Source: Candidatus Poseidoniales archaeon
GTDB taxonomy: Archaea > Thermoplasmatota > Poseidoniia > Poseidoniales > Poseidoniaceae
DNA length: 34,759 nt
Assembly: GCA_003602475.1 (NCBI GenBank)
Contig: QQSC01000030.1
Span: 12,789 to 47,547 of the forward strand
Reading direction: 5' to 3'
Shown here: positions 17,109 through 25,012 of the stretch, piece after piece
Position numbering within the stretch: position 1 is the stretch's first letter
Layout of the letters: each line of letters begins with the position of its first letter
The notes under the pieces: model-generated
What the model was told of the DNA's origin: nothing
Seen by the model: only the letters and a program-made list of their open reading frames with translations
Database searches by the model: none
Made by a program: the position numbers and the translations under genes

Positions 17109-18608
17109 TCAGACGTCGTCAAAAGGATGCTTCAAACAAAGATTGCGTGCAGCGTACACTTCGTCAACCCGTCGAACCGGTGTGGTGATGGGGGCTTCAT
17201 GGAGTTCTTTCGGGTCCGTGTTCAACACCTGAGCAAAGTGTTCAGCAAACGTGTCAAGAGTATCCTTGGATTCGGTTTCGGTGGGTTCCACCATCATGCA
17301 TTCTGGAACGACAAGAGGGAAGTACACGGTAGGTGCCATGTAGCCTCGGTCAAGGAGACCTTTGGCCACGTCCATGGCAGAAACCCCAAGCGCTTCTTTC
17401 GCCGGCTGCATTGACAGCGTGAATTCGTGCTTGGCCACATCGGTTTCTGCACCGTCAGCAAACAAATGGTCAACACCCGCTCGCTTGGCTTCCCTGTGGA
17501 TGGCATGCCGAAGATAATTGGCATTCAGGACGGCGTGCTCCGACATCTGTTTGAGTCCACGGCCGTACCGACGGTAGTACGCCCAGCATCGAATCACCGC
17601 ACCAGCGTTGCCGTGCCATTGTTGCACTTTGCCGATGCTGTGCTCGGGTTCGTGCCAGTGGTATCGATAGCCGTCGACGCAAGATCCGACTTCTTCGGCA
17701 GTGGCGACACTTCGGTCAGCAACGGGCCCGGGGAGGAACGGGGCCAAATGAGCCTTAACACCAATGGGGCCAGAGCCGGGGCCGCCTCCTCCGTGAGGTT
17801 GGGAGAACGTCTTGTGAAGGTTGAAGTGGACAGCGTCAAAACCCATCAATCCGGGCGATGTGATACCGAGAATGGCGTTAAAATTGGCTCCATCGTAGTA
17901 CATTTGGCCACCCGCCTCGTGAACGATTCGGCTTGCTTCGGAAATATCGGCTTCAAACAGACCAAGGGTGTTTGGATTGGTGATCATCATCGCTGCAGTT
18001 GTTTCATCAGCCACAGCCGCAAGTGCGGACAAGTCCATTCGGCCATCGACGAGACTTGGGATTTCCACGATTTCAAAACCTGCCATGGCGGCGCTGGCTG
18101 GGTTGGTCCCGTGGGCCGAATCGGGAACGATGACCTTGGTGCGCTGATCTTCACCGCGCAACCGGAAGTATTCCTGAATGCAGCGAATGGCCGTGAATTC
18201 ACCCTGTGCGCCGGCAACGGGTTGCAAGGTCACGTTGTCCATGCCAGCAACAATACCGAGCATGTGCTGCATCTCATAGTAAATCGAGAGCAGACCCTGA
18301 AGTTGATGTTCAGGTTGATGTGGATGAATGTCGGCGATGCCGGGAAGTTGAGCGATGACTTCGTTCACGCGGGGGTTGTGTTTCATCGTGCAAGAGCCAA
18401 GAGGATAGAATCCCGTGTCAATACCAAAGTTGCGCTTGGAGAGCCAAGTGTAATGTCGCACCATTTCGGGTTCGGAAAGTCGGGGCCATCGGGCTGCATC
18501 CTGACGAACAAGGCCTTTGGGAATTGAAGGGGCCGTTGCGGGTTTGAGGGCAGGTGGTTGACTGTAGCCGGTGCCTTCTGCACCGCTGTGGCCGAACAAG
18601 TGACTCAA
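17109..18608 (-). CDS. gcvPB: Glycine dehydrogenase (decarboxylating), subunit 2
   Basis: A 499-residue C-terminal half of the P-protein of the glycine cleavage system. With GcvPA it decarboxylates glycine and passes the aminomethyl group to lipoylated GcvH. FYPLGSCTMKHNPRVNE, DSAHGTNPASAAM and the PLP-lysine motif NLHKTFSQPHGGGGPG (Lys266) are all present. No ATG lies at the expected N-terminus. I place the start at the TTG that overlaps the gcvPA stop as TTGA (18605-18608); a second TTG at 18599 and a GTG at 18635 are alternatives, with GAGGTGA just upstream. The overlap implies coupled synthesis of the two subunits. Confidence 0.94.
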   Translation of the reverse strand: MSHLFGHSGAEGTGYSQPPALKPATAPSIPKGLVRQDAARWPRLSEPEMVRHYTWLSKRNFGIDTGFYPLGSCTMKHNPRVNEVIAQLPGIADIHPHQPEHQLQGLLSIYYEMQHMLGIVAGMDNVTLQPVAGAQGEFTAIRCIQEYFRLRGEDQRTKVIVPDSAHGTNPASAAMAGFEIVEIPSLVDGRMDLSALAAVADETTAAMMITNPNTLGLFEADISEASRIVHEAGGQMYYDGANFNAILGITSPGLMGFDAVHFNLHKTFSQPHGGGGPGSGPIGVKAHLAPFLPGPVADRSVATAEEVGSCVDGYRYHWHEPEHSIGKVQQWHGNAGAVIRCWAYYRRYGRGLKQMSEHAVLNANYLRHAIHREAKRAGVDHLFADGAETDVAKHEFTLSMQPAKEALGVSAMDVAKGLLDRGYMAPTVYFPLVVPECMMVEPTETESKDTLDTFAEHFAQVLNTDPKELHEAPITTPVRRVDEVYAARNLCLKHPFDDV

Positions 18609-19987
18609 GCGCTCACCTCTGCATGTGTGGACCAAACCGCCAGTTGACCAGCCAACGTTTCGATGTCGGGAAGTCGTGTCTGGTCGGTGGCGGTCACGAG
18701 AATCTGGTCGGTGATGGTCGGGTACCAGCGGGCCAAATCAAATCCGCCGGTGACACCGTGGTCATCGAGGAAGGCAAGGCATTCCGATGCTTTTCCAGGT
18801 ACCCGGATGGCGAACTCATTGAAATGCGGGCTGTCATGGACGATGTCAACCCCGTCAACTTCGGAAAGCCGTTCTTTAAGCAACTGACAAGCCATCATGT
18901 TTCGGTGGGCAAGTTCGTTCAGACCTTCTGGACCCAACAACGCCATGTGCATGGCGCCCATCAGGGCGATGAGGGTTTCATTGGTGCAAATGTTGGACGT
19001 CGCCCTATGTCGTCGAATGTGTTGCTCTCGTGTGGAGAGGGTCAAGCAGTATGCTTCGTTTCCATCAACGTCAATGGAGCGACCAGCGATTCGTCCTGGC
19101 ATGAGGCGTAGGTACGCCTTGCTGCAGGCAAAGATGCCGTAGAGTGGACCACCAGCCGTGATCGGGCTGCCCAACGGTTGACCTTCACCGACGACAATAT
19201 CAGCCCCGTAGTGGCCTGGCGCCTCCAAAACACCCAACGAAACCGGCTGGATGCCCACGATGAGAGCTGTGTTTTTGCCGAGGATGTCCTTGAGTTGAAC
19301 AAGCCCTTCGTCCATGATGCCCAGAGGGTTGGGTTGCTCAACGTAGACGCCGCATGAGCCGGCAGCTTCCGACACCAAGTCCATGTCAAGCGTGCCGTCC
19401 TTGCGGTGTTTGAGGGTCTTGATCGTAATATCTGCACCTTGGCAGTAGTTGTGCATCACCGACATTTTGTCGGGCGGAGTCAGTTCAGAAACGTACACCG
19501 TGCTGGGTTGACTCGCCTTCCGGGTGTGGACGCGAACGGCGCAGGTGAGGGCTTCTGCAGCAGCGGTGGAGCCGTCGTAGAGGGACAGGTTGGCAATCGG
19601 TAGGCCGAGAAGTTCTGAAATGAGGGTTTGAAATTCCCACATCGCTTGCAGCATCCCTTGGCTCACTTCTGGCTGATAGGGCGTGTAGGCGGTGAGAAAT
19701 TCACCACGAGTGACGAGTTGAAACACGGCTGCAGGGACGTAGTTGCGGTACAACCCAGCCCCGAGGAAAGAAGGCCGGCTGCCCAAATCGGTGTTTGCCC
19801 CCAACAAGCGGCGGGCGTCAGCGATGATCTCTTCCTCGGACTGTGGACCACGAAGGGGCAAATCATCTTGGAACCTCACATCGTTGGGGATATCGGCAAA
19901 CAAATCCTCCATGGATTCGTAGCCCATTTCGTTCAGCATCTCGAGTTCTCGTCCCAAGTTTGGCAGTTGGTCAACCACGGTGCTCAC
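18605..19987 (-). CDS. gcvPA: Glycine dehydrogenase (decarboxylating), subunit 1
   Basis: A 460-residue N-terminal half of the split P-protein. It shows the family's DLFADIPNDVRF start, FLGAGLYRNYVPAAV, TAYTPYQPEVSQGMLQAMWEFQT, and the NLSLYDGSTAAAEA segment. The split PA/PB form is common in archaea and Gram-positive bacteria, whereas proteobacteria and eukaryotes have one fused chain. The start is a GTG at 19987 within GAGGTGAGC; no better ATG exists upstream. The stop overlaps the start of gcvPB. The gcvT gene lies 119 nt upstream on the same strand. gcvH is not in the window. Confidence 0.95.
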   Translation of the reverse strand: MSTVVDQLPNLGRELEMLNEMGYESMEDLFADIPNDVRFQDDLPLRGPQSEEEIIADARRLLGANTDLGSRPSFLGAGLYRNYVPAAVFQLVTRGEFLTAYTPYQPEVSQGMLQAMWEFQTLISELLGLPIANLSLYDGSTAAAEALTCAVRVHTRKASQPSTVYVSELTPPDKMSVMHNYCQGADITIKTLKHRKDGTLDMDLVSEAAGSCGVYVEQPNPLGIMDEGLVQLKDILGKNTALIVGIQPVSLGVLEAPGHYGADIVVGEGQPLGSPITAGGPLYGIFACSKAYLRLMPGRIAGRSIDVDGNEAYCLTLSTREQHIRRHRATSNICTNETLIALMGAMHMALLGPEGLNELAHRNMMACQLLKERLSEVDGVDIVHDSPHFNEFAIRVPGKASECLAFLDDHGVTGGFDLARWYPTITDQILVTATDQTRLPDIETLAGQLAVWSTHAEVSA

Positions 19988-20106
19988 CTCACCCGCTAAC
20001 GGGCTCGGTGCGAACCATACGCGCCACGCTCATAATGCATTGCTTTGATGGTGTAAACCTCGCAAACACAAACATCAGTTCAGAGGTTAGAAACCAGCGG
20101 GCTGCT

Positions 20107-21225
20107 CTAACAAAACGGAGGCCGAACAACCACGGCCTTGACCGACTTACGAGGGCTCGCTACAATCAAGACCTCATCGCCTTCTTTCACACCAGACATG
20201 TAGCCAATACCGATGCCGATGTTGTCCATGCTTGGAGCCGGTGCTCCTGAGGTCAAACGCCCAATCAAGGTTCCATCCAGACGTTGAACGTCTTTTCCTG
20301 GACGCGGCAAGGGACCTTTTTCGGTGTATTTGATGCCCCACCAGCGAGCGTCGTCTTCCCCGTGAGAAGTAACATGAGATTTTCCAATAAACTCGTGGTC
20401 CAAATCCAAGCCAAAGGGAGTGTTCGTTTCCCAACTGTTGCGTGCCAGAAATCCGTCGTTACCGGGTTCGTCAAGCGGAGGCCAACAGAAATCGACGCCT
20501 GACAGCAGGTAGCCCTTTTCGAGACGTAGGGTGTCTCTCGCTCCCAAACCAACGGGGGTGGCACCGGACTCAACCAGTGCTCGCCACAAAGCCGGTGCCT
20601 CGTGATTGGGAACAAAAATTTCGTAACCTGCCTCTCCCGTGTAACCCGTGCCCTGAATCCATCCAGAAACGTCCAAGTCGTTCGCCGTCAGTTGGCGCCA
20701 TTTGAACCGGGGAGCATGTTGCCCTTCGCCAAGAGCAGCTTCGAGAATGGATTTGGCCTGAGGGCCTTGAAGGGCCATGATGGCTGTACCGTCTGACAGG
20801 TTCTCCAGTTGGACCGAGCCATCGGCAGGAAGGTGACGTGTGAACCATTCCCACATCACTTCGATCATCGAGGCATTGGGGACGCCCAAAATCTCGTGGT
20901 CGTTCACCACGGCGAAGATCATGTCGTCAATCAGGTGACCGTTTTCATCAAGGAAATGGGTGTAAGCGCACCGTGGGGCGTCAACAGCGGTCACGCGCTG
21001 AGTCGCCAGCGTTTCGAGCCATGCTTTCACATTGGACCCCTTGAAACGAAATGAACCCATGTGAGATACGTCGAATAGACCTGCACCGCTTCGAGTGGCC
21101 AGATGCTCTTCCTTGATGCTCGTGTACCAAATCGGAAGTTCAAATCCATGAAAGTCAACCAGGTTGGCATCAAGGCGGACATGTTCCTCAAACAGGGCGG
21201 TGCGGACGGGAGGATGGTCGCTCAT
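20107..21225 (-). CDS. gcvT: Aminomethyltransferase (glycine cleavage T-protein)
   Basis: A 372-residue T-protein that takes the aminomethyl group from GcvH and forms methylenetetrahydrofolate plus ammonia. The N-terminal FHGFELPIWYTSIKEEHLATR, then GLFDVSHMG, the GTGYTGEAGYEIF segment, and GLGARDTLRLEKGYLLSG are all diagnostic of GcvT rather than of related folate-binding proteins. ATG 21225 is chosen because a CTTTATT TATA-like box lies about 27 nt upstream; the GTG at 21243 would sit inside the promoter. The 119-bp gap to gcvPA contains no terminator T run, so read-through into gcvPA-gcvPB is possible. No glycine riboswitch was seen. Confidence 0.95.
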   Translation of the reverse strand: MSDHPPVRTALFEEHVRLDANLVDFHGFELPIWYTSIKEEHLATRSGAGLFDVSHMGSFRFKGSNVKAWLETLATQRVTAVDAPRCAYTHFLDENGHLIDDMIFAVVNDHEILGVPNASMIEVMWEWFTRHLPADGSVQLENLSDGTAIMALQGPQAKSILEAALGEGQHAPRFKWRQLTANDLDVSGWIQGTGYTGEAGYEIFVPNHEAPALWRALVESGATPVGLGARDTLRLEKGYLLSGVDFCWPPLDEPGNDGFLARNSWETNTPFGLDLDHEFIGKSHVTSHGEDDARWWGIKYTEKGPLPRPGKDVQRLDGTLIGRLTSGAPAPSMDNIGIGIGYMSGVKEGDEVLIVASPRKSVKAVVVRPPFC

Positions 21226-21245
21226 GCGTCCGGCAGGAACCACCG

Positions 21246-21256
21246 TTCAATAAAGG
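21246..21256 (-). promoter_or_regulatory. TATA-like box for gcvT
   Basis: Minus-strand CCTTTATTGAA, centred about 27 nt upstream of the gcvT ATG at 21225; leaderless spacing. Confidence 0.4.
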
Positions 21257-21271
21257 TGGGTCTGTTGAGAT

Positions 21272-22705
21272 TCACACTGCAGACGGTAGACCTTGAATGA
21301 CGTCAGAACCGTGCTTGACGATTGTTTCAACAAAACGGGCAAGACTGCTCTCGGTGACGCCTTCGTTTGAGATCACACAGCGAACCACAACGTCATCACC
21401 GATGTTGCTTCTGCTCACCATGAACACACCTTCTTTGATCAGCCGATTTCGAATTTCAATGTTCACCTCGTTCAGCTCATGGCTGGCGGCAGGATGAGTA
21501 AACCTGAAACAAACGTTCGTCCATGAGCGCTCTGACATCATTTCGAGGTGTTCGTGTTGGGTGACCAAGGCCTGCAAATGATCGGCCAGCGACATGTACC
21601 GGTCGACCATGGAGGCCCAACCAGCGTCTCCGCGAGACCGCCATTCAAGCCACAGTTTGAGAGCATCGTTACGACGGCCACATTGAAGCGAATAACGGCC
21701 AAGATCGATGTTTTCAGCGTCGTCATGGAAGAGGTAATGCGCCACGTTGGTGTGGTCGCAAAGGGTTCGCAGGAGATGGGGTTGCTTGACCAAGAAAGCA
21801 CTGCAAACGAGGGCCACCCCCATCATTTTGTGGGCATCCCAGCACACCGAATCAGCCAATTCAACACCGTCCATCAGGGAACGGTGCTTGTTTGAAAACA
21901 TGCAAGTTCCACCCCATGCTGCATCAACATGGAGCCAAATGTCCTCGCTGTGAGCGATTTCGGAGAGTGGCCGAATCGGGTCATAAGCACCACGAACGGT
22001 GGTTCCGGCAGTGGCAACAACACAAAACGGCGTTCTACCTTCGCTTTTCACAAGCTGTATTTCGTCAATGAGGGCGTCTGGACGCATTCTTCCACCTTCA
22101 TCGCACGCCACTTTGACCACGTTAAGATGGCCTACACCAATCACATTGGCCGCCATCAAGACCGAATAGTGAGCCTCAGCAGAAACGAAGACGACCATGT
22201 TTGTTCCGTCAAATCCCTTCTTGGTCGATGCGGGCACGGCGTGTTCTCTGGCGCACAGCATCCCGAGCATGTTTCCGTTTGAGCCACCGGTGGTGAAGGT
22301 CCCAAATCCATCAGGAAAACCAACCATTTCGCACATCCGGCGCAAGACGGTGTGCTCGATGAGGGTGCCCATGGGGGAAAGTTCCTGAGTGTACATCGAA
22401 TTGTTGGTAGCCGCTGCAATGATCTCACCGGCAAGAGCTGGAAGCGACAACCCACCCCAAAGGGGATTCATGAACTCACCACGATGGGTTTTGACGCTGT
22501 TGGCGATGTAGGTGTCCAGATCATCGAGGACGGGGTTCAAACCGTGGCCTTCGATGGGAAGATGGACGTCGAGGGTCTTGCGAAGTGTGGCGGGGGACTG
22601 CGGAGGATTCACGCGTTCGTTTCTGTCCCTTGATGCAACGTAGTCGTCAAGCCGGGTTGCAACTTCGTCCAAAAACTCACTTGAATTCATCCAATCCCTC
22701 ATCAT
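21272..22705 (-). CDS. Group II PLP-dependent amino-acid decarboxylase
   Basis: A 477-residue enzyme of the glutamate/aromatic-amino-acid/cysteine-sulfinate decarboxylase fold. It shows TGGSNGNMLGML (phosphate-binding region), SAEAHYS with the ring-stacking His179, ATAGTTVRGAYDPI, LHVDAAWGG with the PLP-nitrogen ligand Asp261, and the Schiff-base Lys293 in CWDAHKMMG. The SMYTQELSPMGTLIE segment places it in the glutamate/cysteine-sulfinate/aspartate side of group II, but the substrate cannot be named. ATGs at 22705, 22702 and 22690 are possible starts; a CTCATAAACG TATA-like box at 22721-22730 fits the first two. It ends 46 nt upstream of the gcvT start on the same strand, and gcvT has its own TATA-like box. 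Confidence 0.9.
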   Translation of the reverse strand: MMRDWMNSSEFLDEVATRLDDYVASRDRNERVNPPQSPATLRKTLDVHLPIEGHGLNPVLDDLDTYIANSVKTHRGEFMNPLWGGLSLPALAGEIIAAATNNSMYTQELSPMGTLIEHTVLRRMCEMVGFPDGFGTFTTGGSNGNMLGMLCAREHAVPASTKKGFDGTNMVVFVSAEAHYSVLMAANVIGVGHLNVVKVACDEGGRMRPDALIDEIQLVKSEGRTPFCVVATAGTTVRGAYDPIRPLSEIAHSEDIWLHVDAAWGGTCMFSNKHRSLMDGVELADSVCWDAHKMMGVALVCSAFLVKQPHLLRTLCDHTNVAHYLFHDDAENIDLGRYSLQCGRRNDALKLWLEWRSRGDAGWASMVDRYMSLADHLQALVTQHEHLEMMSERSWTNVCFRFTHPAASHELNEVNIEIRNRLIKEGVFMVSRSNIGDDVVVRCVISNEGVTESSLARFVETIVKHGSDVIQGLPSAV

Positions 22706-22720
22706 GACCCTGTGCGAGGC

Positions 22721-22730
22721 CGTTTATGAG
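22721..22730 (-). promoter_or_regulatory. TATA-like box for the PLP decarboxylase
   Basis: Minus-strand CTCATAAACG about 16-28 nt upstream of the candidate ATGs at 22705 and 22702. Confidence 0.4.
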
Positions 22731-22978
22731 CGTGTGTCCTCTTGCCCATGGCAGTTCTTGTGAGCCAAAGCGAGGCATATTCACCTTGCATTGATTTTTG
22801 TCCAAAACGGATATCCACTCCTTGTTGAGCGAAACGTGTGTTCTCTTGGATTGGTTCTTGAACACGCTCATGCCGAGAATGTACGAAGAGCCAGCATGGG
22901 TTCATCCAACGTGTTCATCAGGGTGAACACCTCCCGCGTGCTCGCAACGATACCCACTGCGCATAACTCCCCAGCAAT

Positions 22979-22993
22979 GTTGAATAAGTCAAC
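22979..22993 (+). promoter_or_regulatory. 15-bp palindrome over the TATA box of the thiamine operon
   Basis: GTTGA-ATAAG-TCAAC has perfect 5-bp inverted arms, and the central AT-rich bases form the TATA-like TGAATAAG, about 25 nt before the ATG at 23009. A dimeric HTH protein bound here would block TBP, so it is a candidate autoregulatory operator for the ThiR-like protein encoded immediately downstream. Confidence 0.5.
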
Positions 22994-23008
22994 CCGTCTC
23001 GCCGTGTC

Positions 23009-23869
23009 ATGCTTGGAGATACTGGGCTTCAATGGGCCGAACGATTGCATCAGCAACTGGCAAAGGAACTCAAGGCTCGTGGTTGGTCACAAACCGATAT
23101 CGCCGACATCATCGGGACGACTCAAAGCACGGTTTCGAGGCAACTGACCAAGCCAACTCAATCGCTTCCAGCCTCCAGCGATGAAGTTGTAGTGGACGAT
23201 TGGGCTCACGAACTTGCAGAATCCTTGAACAAACTTGGGCCACGCACCGAAGTCCTCCGCCATCGCATAGTTCTTGAACTCACCATGAGCAACAACCAGA
23301 CCCTTCGATACGACAAGACCCTCTCCGGGCTCCACATGGACGACGATCAGGCCATGCAAGCGGTGCTTCGGCGGCTTGAGTGGGCAACCGCGCGGTTCGA
23401 TGTCAAGCGACTTGAAGGGTACATGCCTGCTGTTGGGCTGAACATTGCCGCCTCCAATGGAACCGTGACATCCCCCCAGAACGTGGCCGCATATCCAGGC
23501 CGAATGACGGTGGTGGACGGCCGGTTGCATCGTCATGAAACGGCGGTTTTTGGCGCATCAACACACCTGGCCAACCTTCTCATCCAAGCACAAGGCAACG
23601 ACCCATCAATCGGAGCCATCATGAACATCAGACCGCCCATGCTCGACGGGATGGTTGACAGAGGTGACATCGATTACATCAGCGATGAATTGGGGTTCTC
23701 CGTTGGCCTTTCGGTCCGAGGAACCATCCAATCCACCGACGAGAACATCACGTTGCTGATCGATGAAGGGGATTTTGGATGGGAACCGTCCATGTACATC
23801 TTGGGTAAAACTCCCGCTGATCTCGTTGACCGATGTCACGTCATTATTGATGCGATGAACACGGAGTGA
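23009..23869 (+). CDS. ThiR-like transcription regulator (HTH + ThiN domain)
   Basis: A 286-residue protein. Residues about 12-50 form a helix-turn-helix (WAERLHQQLAKELKARG, then SQTDIADIIGTTQSTVSRQL). Residues about 112-282 are a ThiN domain: VGLNIAASN, VAAYPGRMTVV, AVFGASTHLANLLI, AIMNIRPP. ThiN is the archaeal thiamine-phosphate synthase fold. When fused to an HTH, as in ThiR of archaea, it acts as a sensor of thiamine phosphates that controls thiamine genes. The four genes that follow fit this: thiB, thiP and thiQ homologues plus a phosphatase-like gene. Its stop overlaps the next start (TGATG). Whether the ThiN domain keeps any catalytic activity cannot be told from the sequence; a regulatory role is more likely. 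Confidence 0.88.
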   Translation: MLGDTGLQWAERLHQQLAKELKARGWSQTDIADIIGTTQSTVSRQLTKPTQSLPASSDEVVVDDWAHELAESLNKLGPRTEVLRHRIVLELTMSNNQTLRYDKTLSGLHMDDDQAMQAVLRRLEWATARFDVKRLEGYMPAVGLNIAASNGTVTSPQNVAAYPGRMTVVDGRLHRHETAVFGASTHLANLLIQAQGNDPSIGAIMNIRPPMLDGMVDRGDIDYISDELGFSVGLSVRGTIQSTDENITLLIDEGDFGWEPSMYILGKTPADLVDRCHVIIDAMNTE

Positions 23870-25002
23870 TGTCCATGCGTTTGCTTGTGTTTGTCCTGTT
23901 TCTTCTTCTCGTCGCTCCGTTGGCCGGATGCTTGGAGGTACTGGAACCTGTAACTGCCAACGAAGATGGTGAATGTTCAATCCTCGAGCCGGGAAGATCT
24001 TCAGACGGTGTACTTCGCCTGTTAACCTACGACATTTCAGCGTTTTCAGAGGAAATGTTGGATGGCTTTACCAACCAAACCGGGTATGAAATTGAAATGA
24101 TTCGAACCGAAGATTCCGGGGGTATTCTCGAACAACTGCTGCAAACTCAGCAGGCTCAGCAAGCCGATTTAGCCGTCGGTCTTGACAACACCTATCTTCA
24201 AACGGCCTTGAATTTCTGCCTCCTTCAGCCTCATGAAGCCAATGTATCGGGGCTCTCCCCGACGGCTTTGGAACCATACGATGGTCCCCTTGCCGTCCCC
24301 TTTGACAGGGGCGATGTGTGCCTTAACTACGACGAGTCTCGCGTTGACGGAACAAATCGGACGGTGCCGACCTCCCTCTGGAACCTCACGGAGCCCCAAT
24401 GGGCAGGTTTGACGGCGTTCCCCTCACCGGTTACGTCTTCCCCCGGAAGGGCGTTCATGGTGGCGACCGTGGATTATTTCGACAACGATGAGGACAACAC
24501 CACCGACGCTTTCGATTGGTGGAGGGCAATGGCCAACAACGGCGCCACCTTCACCAGCGGATGGACCGAGGCCTACGAAATCCACTACAGCGGGGGTTAC
24601 GGGGCATGGGTCGATGGCCATCTTGGCGATGCTGCCATGACCGTCTCGTATTGTCACTCGCCGGGGGTGGAGGCGTTCTATTCAGAGAACTGGACAAAAT
24701 CCACCTCGTTGACCTTGGAGCGATCGACGTTCCACCAGGTCGAGTATGCCGGTGTCATCAATGGTGGTACCGAAACTGAAGCTGCCAATGCGTTCATCAG
24801 CTACTTGTTGAGCGACGAAGTGAATCGAAACATGCCTGAAAACAACCTCATGCAGTCGGTTTTAATCAACGCCACATGGCCTGAAACTTCGGGCTTCGCT
24901 CATCACACCGACACACCGACCCTCAACGCGCAAATCAGCAACGAACGGATTGCAGATGAAATGGAAGCCTGGATTTCCGAGTGGAGTGAAGCCACCCAGT
25001 AG
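23869..25002 (+). CDS. thiB: Thiamine ABC transporter substrate-binding lipoprotein
   Basis: A 377-residue extracytoplasmic solute-binding protein. The N-terminus is a lipoprotein signal (MRLLVFVLFLLLVAPLAGC) with lipobox Cys21 for membrane attachment. The mature part shows the ThiB/TbpA-type iron/thiamine binding-protein pattern: LRLLTYDISAFSEEML, QADLAVGLDNTYLQ, PFDRGDVCLNYDES, WNLTEPQWAGLTAFPSPVTSSPGRAFM, and AISYLLSDEVNRNMPENN-like C-terminal helix. The GLDNT and PSPxTSSPG segments are particularly typical of thiamine-binding proteins. ATG 23869 overlaps the regulator's stop by one base; ATG 23875 is also possible. With thiP and thiQ it forms a complete thiamine importer. Confidence 0.88.
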   Translation: MSMRLLVFVLFLLLVAPLAGCLEVLEPVTANEDGECSILEPGRSSDGVLRLLTYDISAFSEEMLDGFTNQTGYEIEMIRTEDSGGILEQLLQTQQAQQADLAVGLDNTYLQTALNFCLLQPHEANVSGLSPTALEPYDGPLAVPFDRGDVCLNYDESRVDGTNRTVPTSLWNLTEPQWAGLTAFPSPVTSSPGRAFMVATVDYFDNDEDNTTDAFDWWRAMANNGATFTSGWTEAYEIHYSGGYGAWVDGHLGDAAMTVSYCHSPGVEAFYSENWTKSTSLTLERSTFHQVEYAGVINGGTETEAANAFISYLLSDEVNRNMPENNLMQSVLINATWPETSGFAHHTDTPTLNAQISNERIADEMEAWISEWSEATQ

Positions 25003-25012
25003 GCTGAAGTTC

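Larger units (their letters stand above)
22706..23008. other. Divergent intergenic region, decarboxylase / thiR-like gene
   Basis: About 300 bases between two divergent genes. It holds a TATA-like box for each side (22721-22730 minus; about 22981-22988 plus) and the palindrome described separately. Two short minus-strand frames (22868-23056 and 22677-22871) abut through an ATGA junction, but each overlaps a neighbouring gene and resembles nothing known, so I do not call them genes. No TPP-riboswitch core is visible. Confidence 0.5.

Noticed and set aside
17427-18527. 366-codon plus-strand frame
   Set aside because: Entirely antisense to gcvPB, whose motifs are unambiguous; high GC content creates long antisense frames here.
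19988-20106. Glycine riboswitch upstream of gcvPA
   Set aside because: The gap is only 119 nt and shows no conserved glycine-aptamer pattern.
22706-23008. TPP riboswitch ahead of the thiamine operon
   Set aside because: No conserved CTGAGA / ACCTGATC-type core is visible and the promoter appears to lie only about 25 nt from the start codon. Regulation by the HTH-ThiN protein explains control instead.
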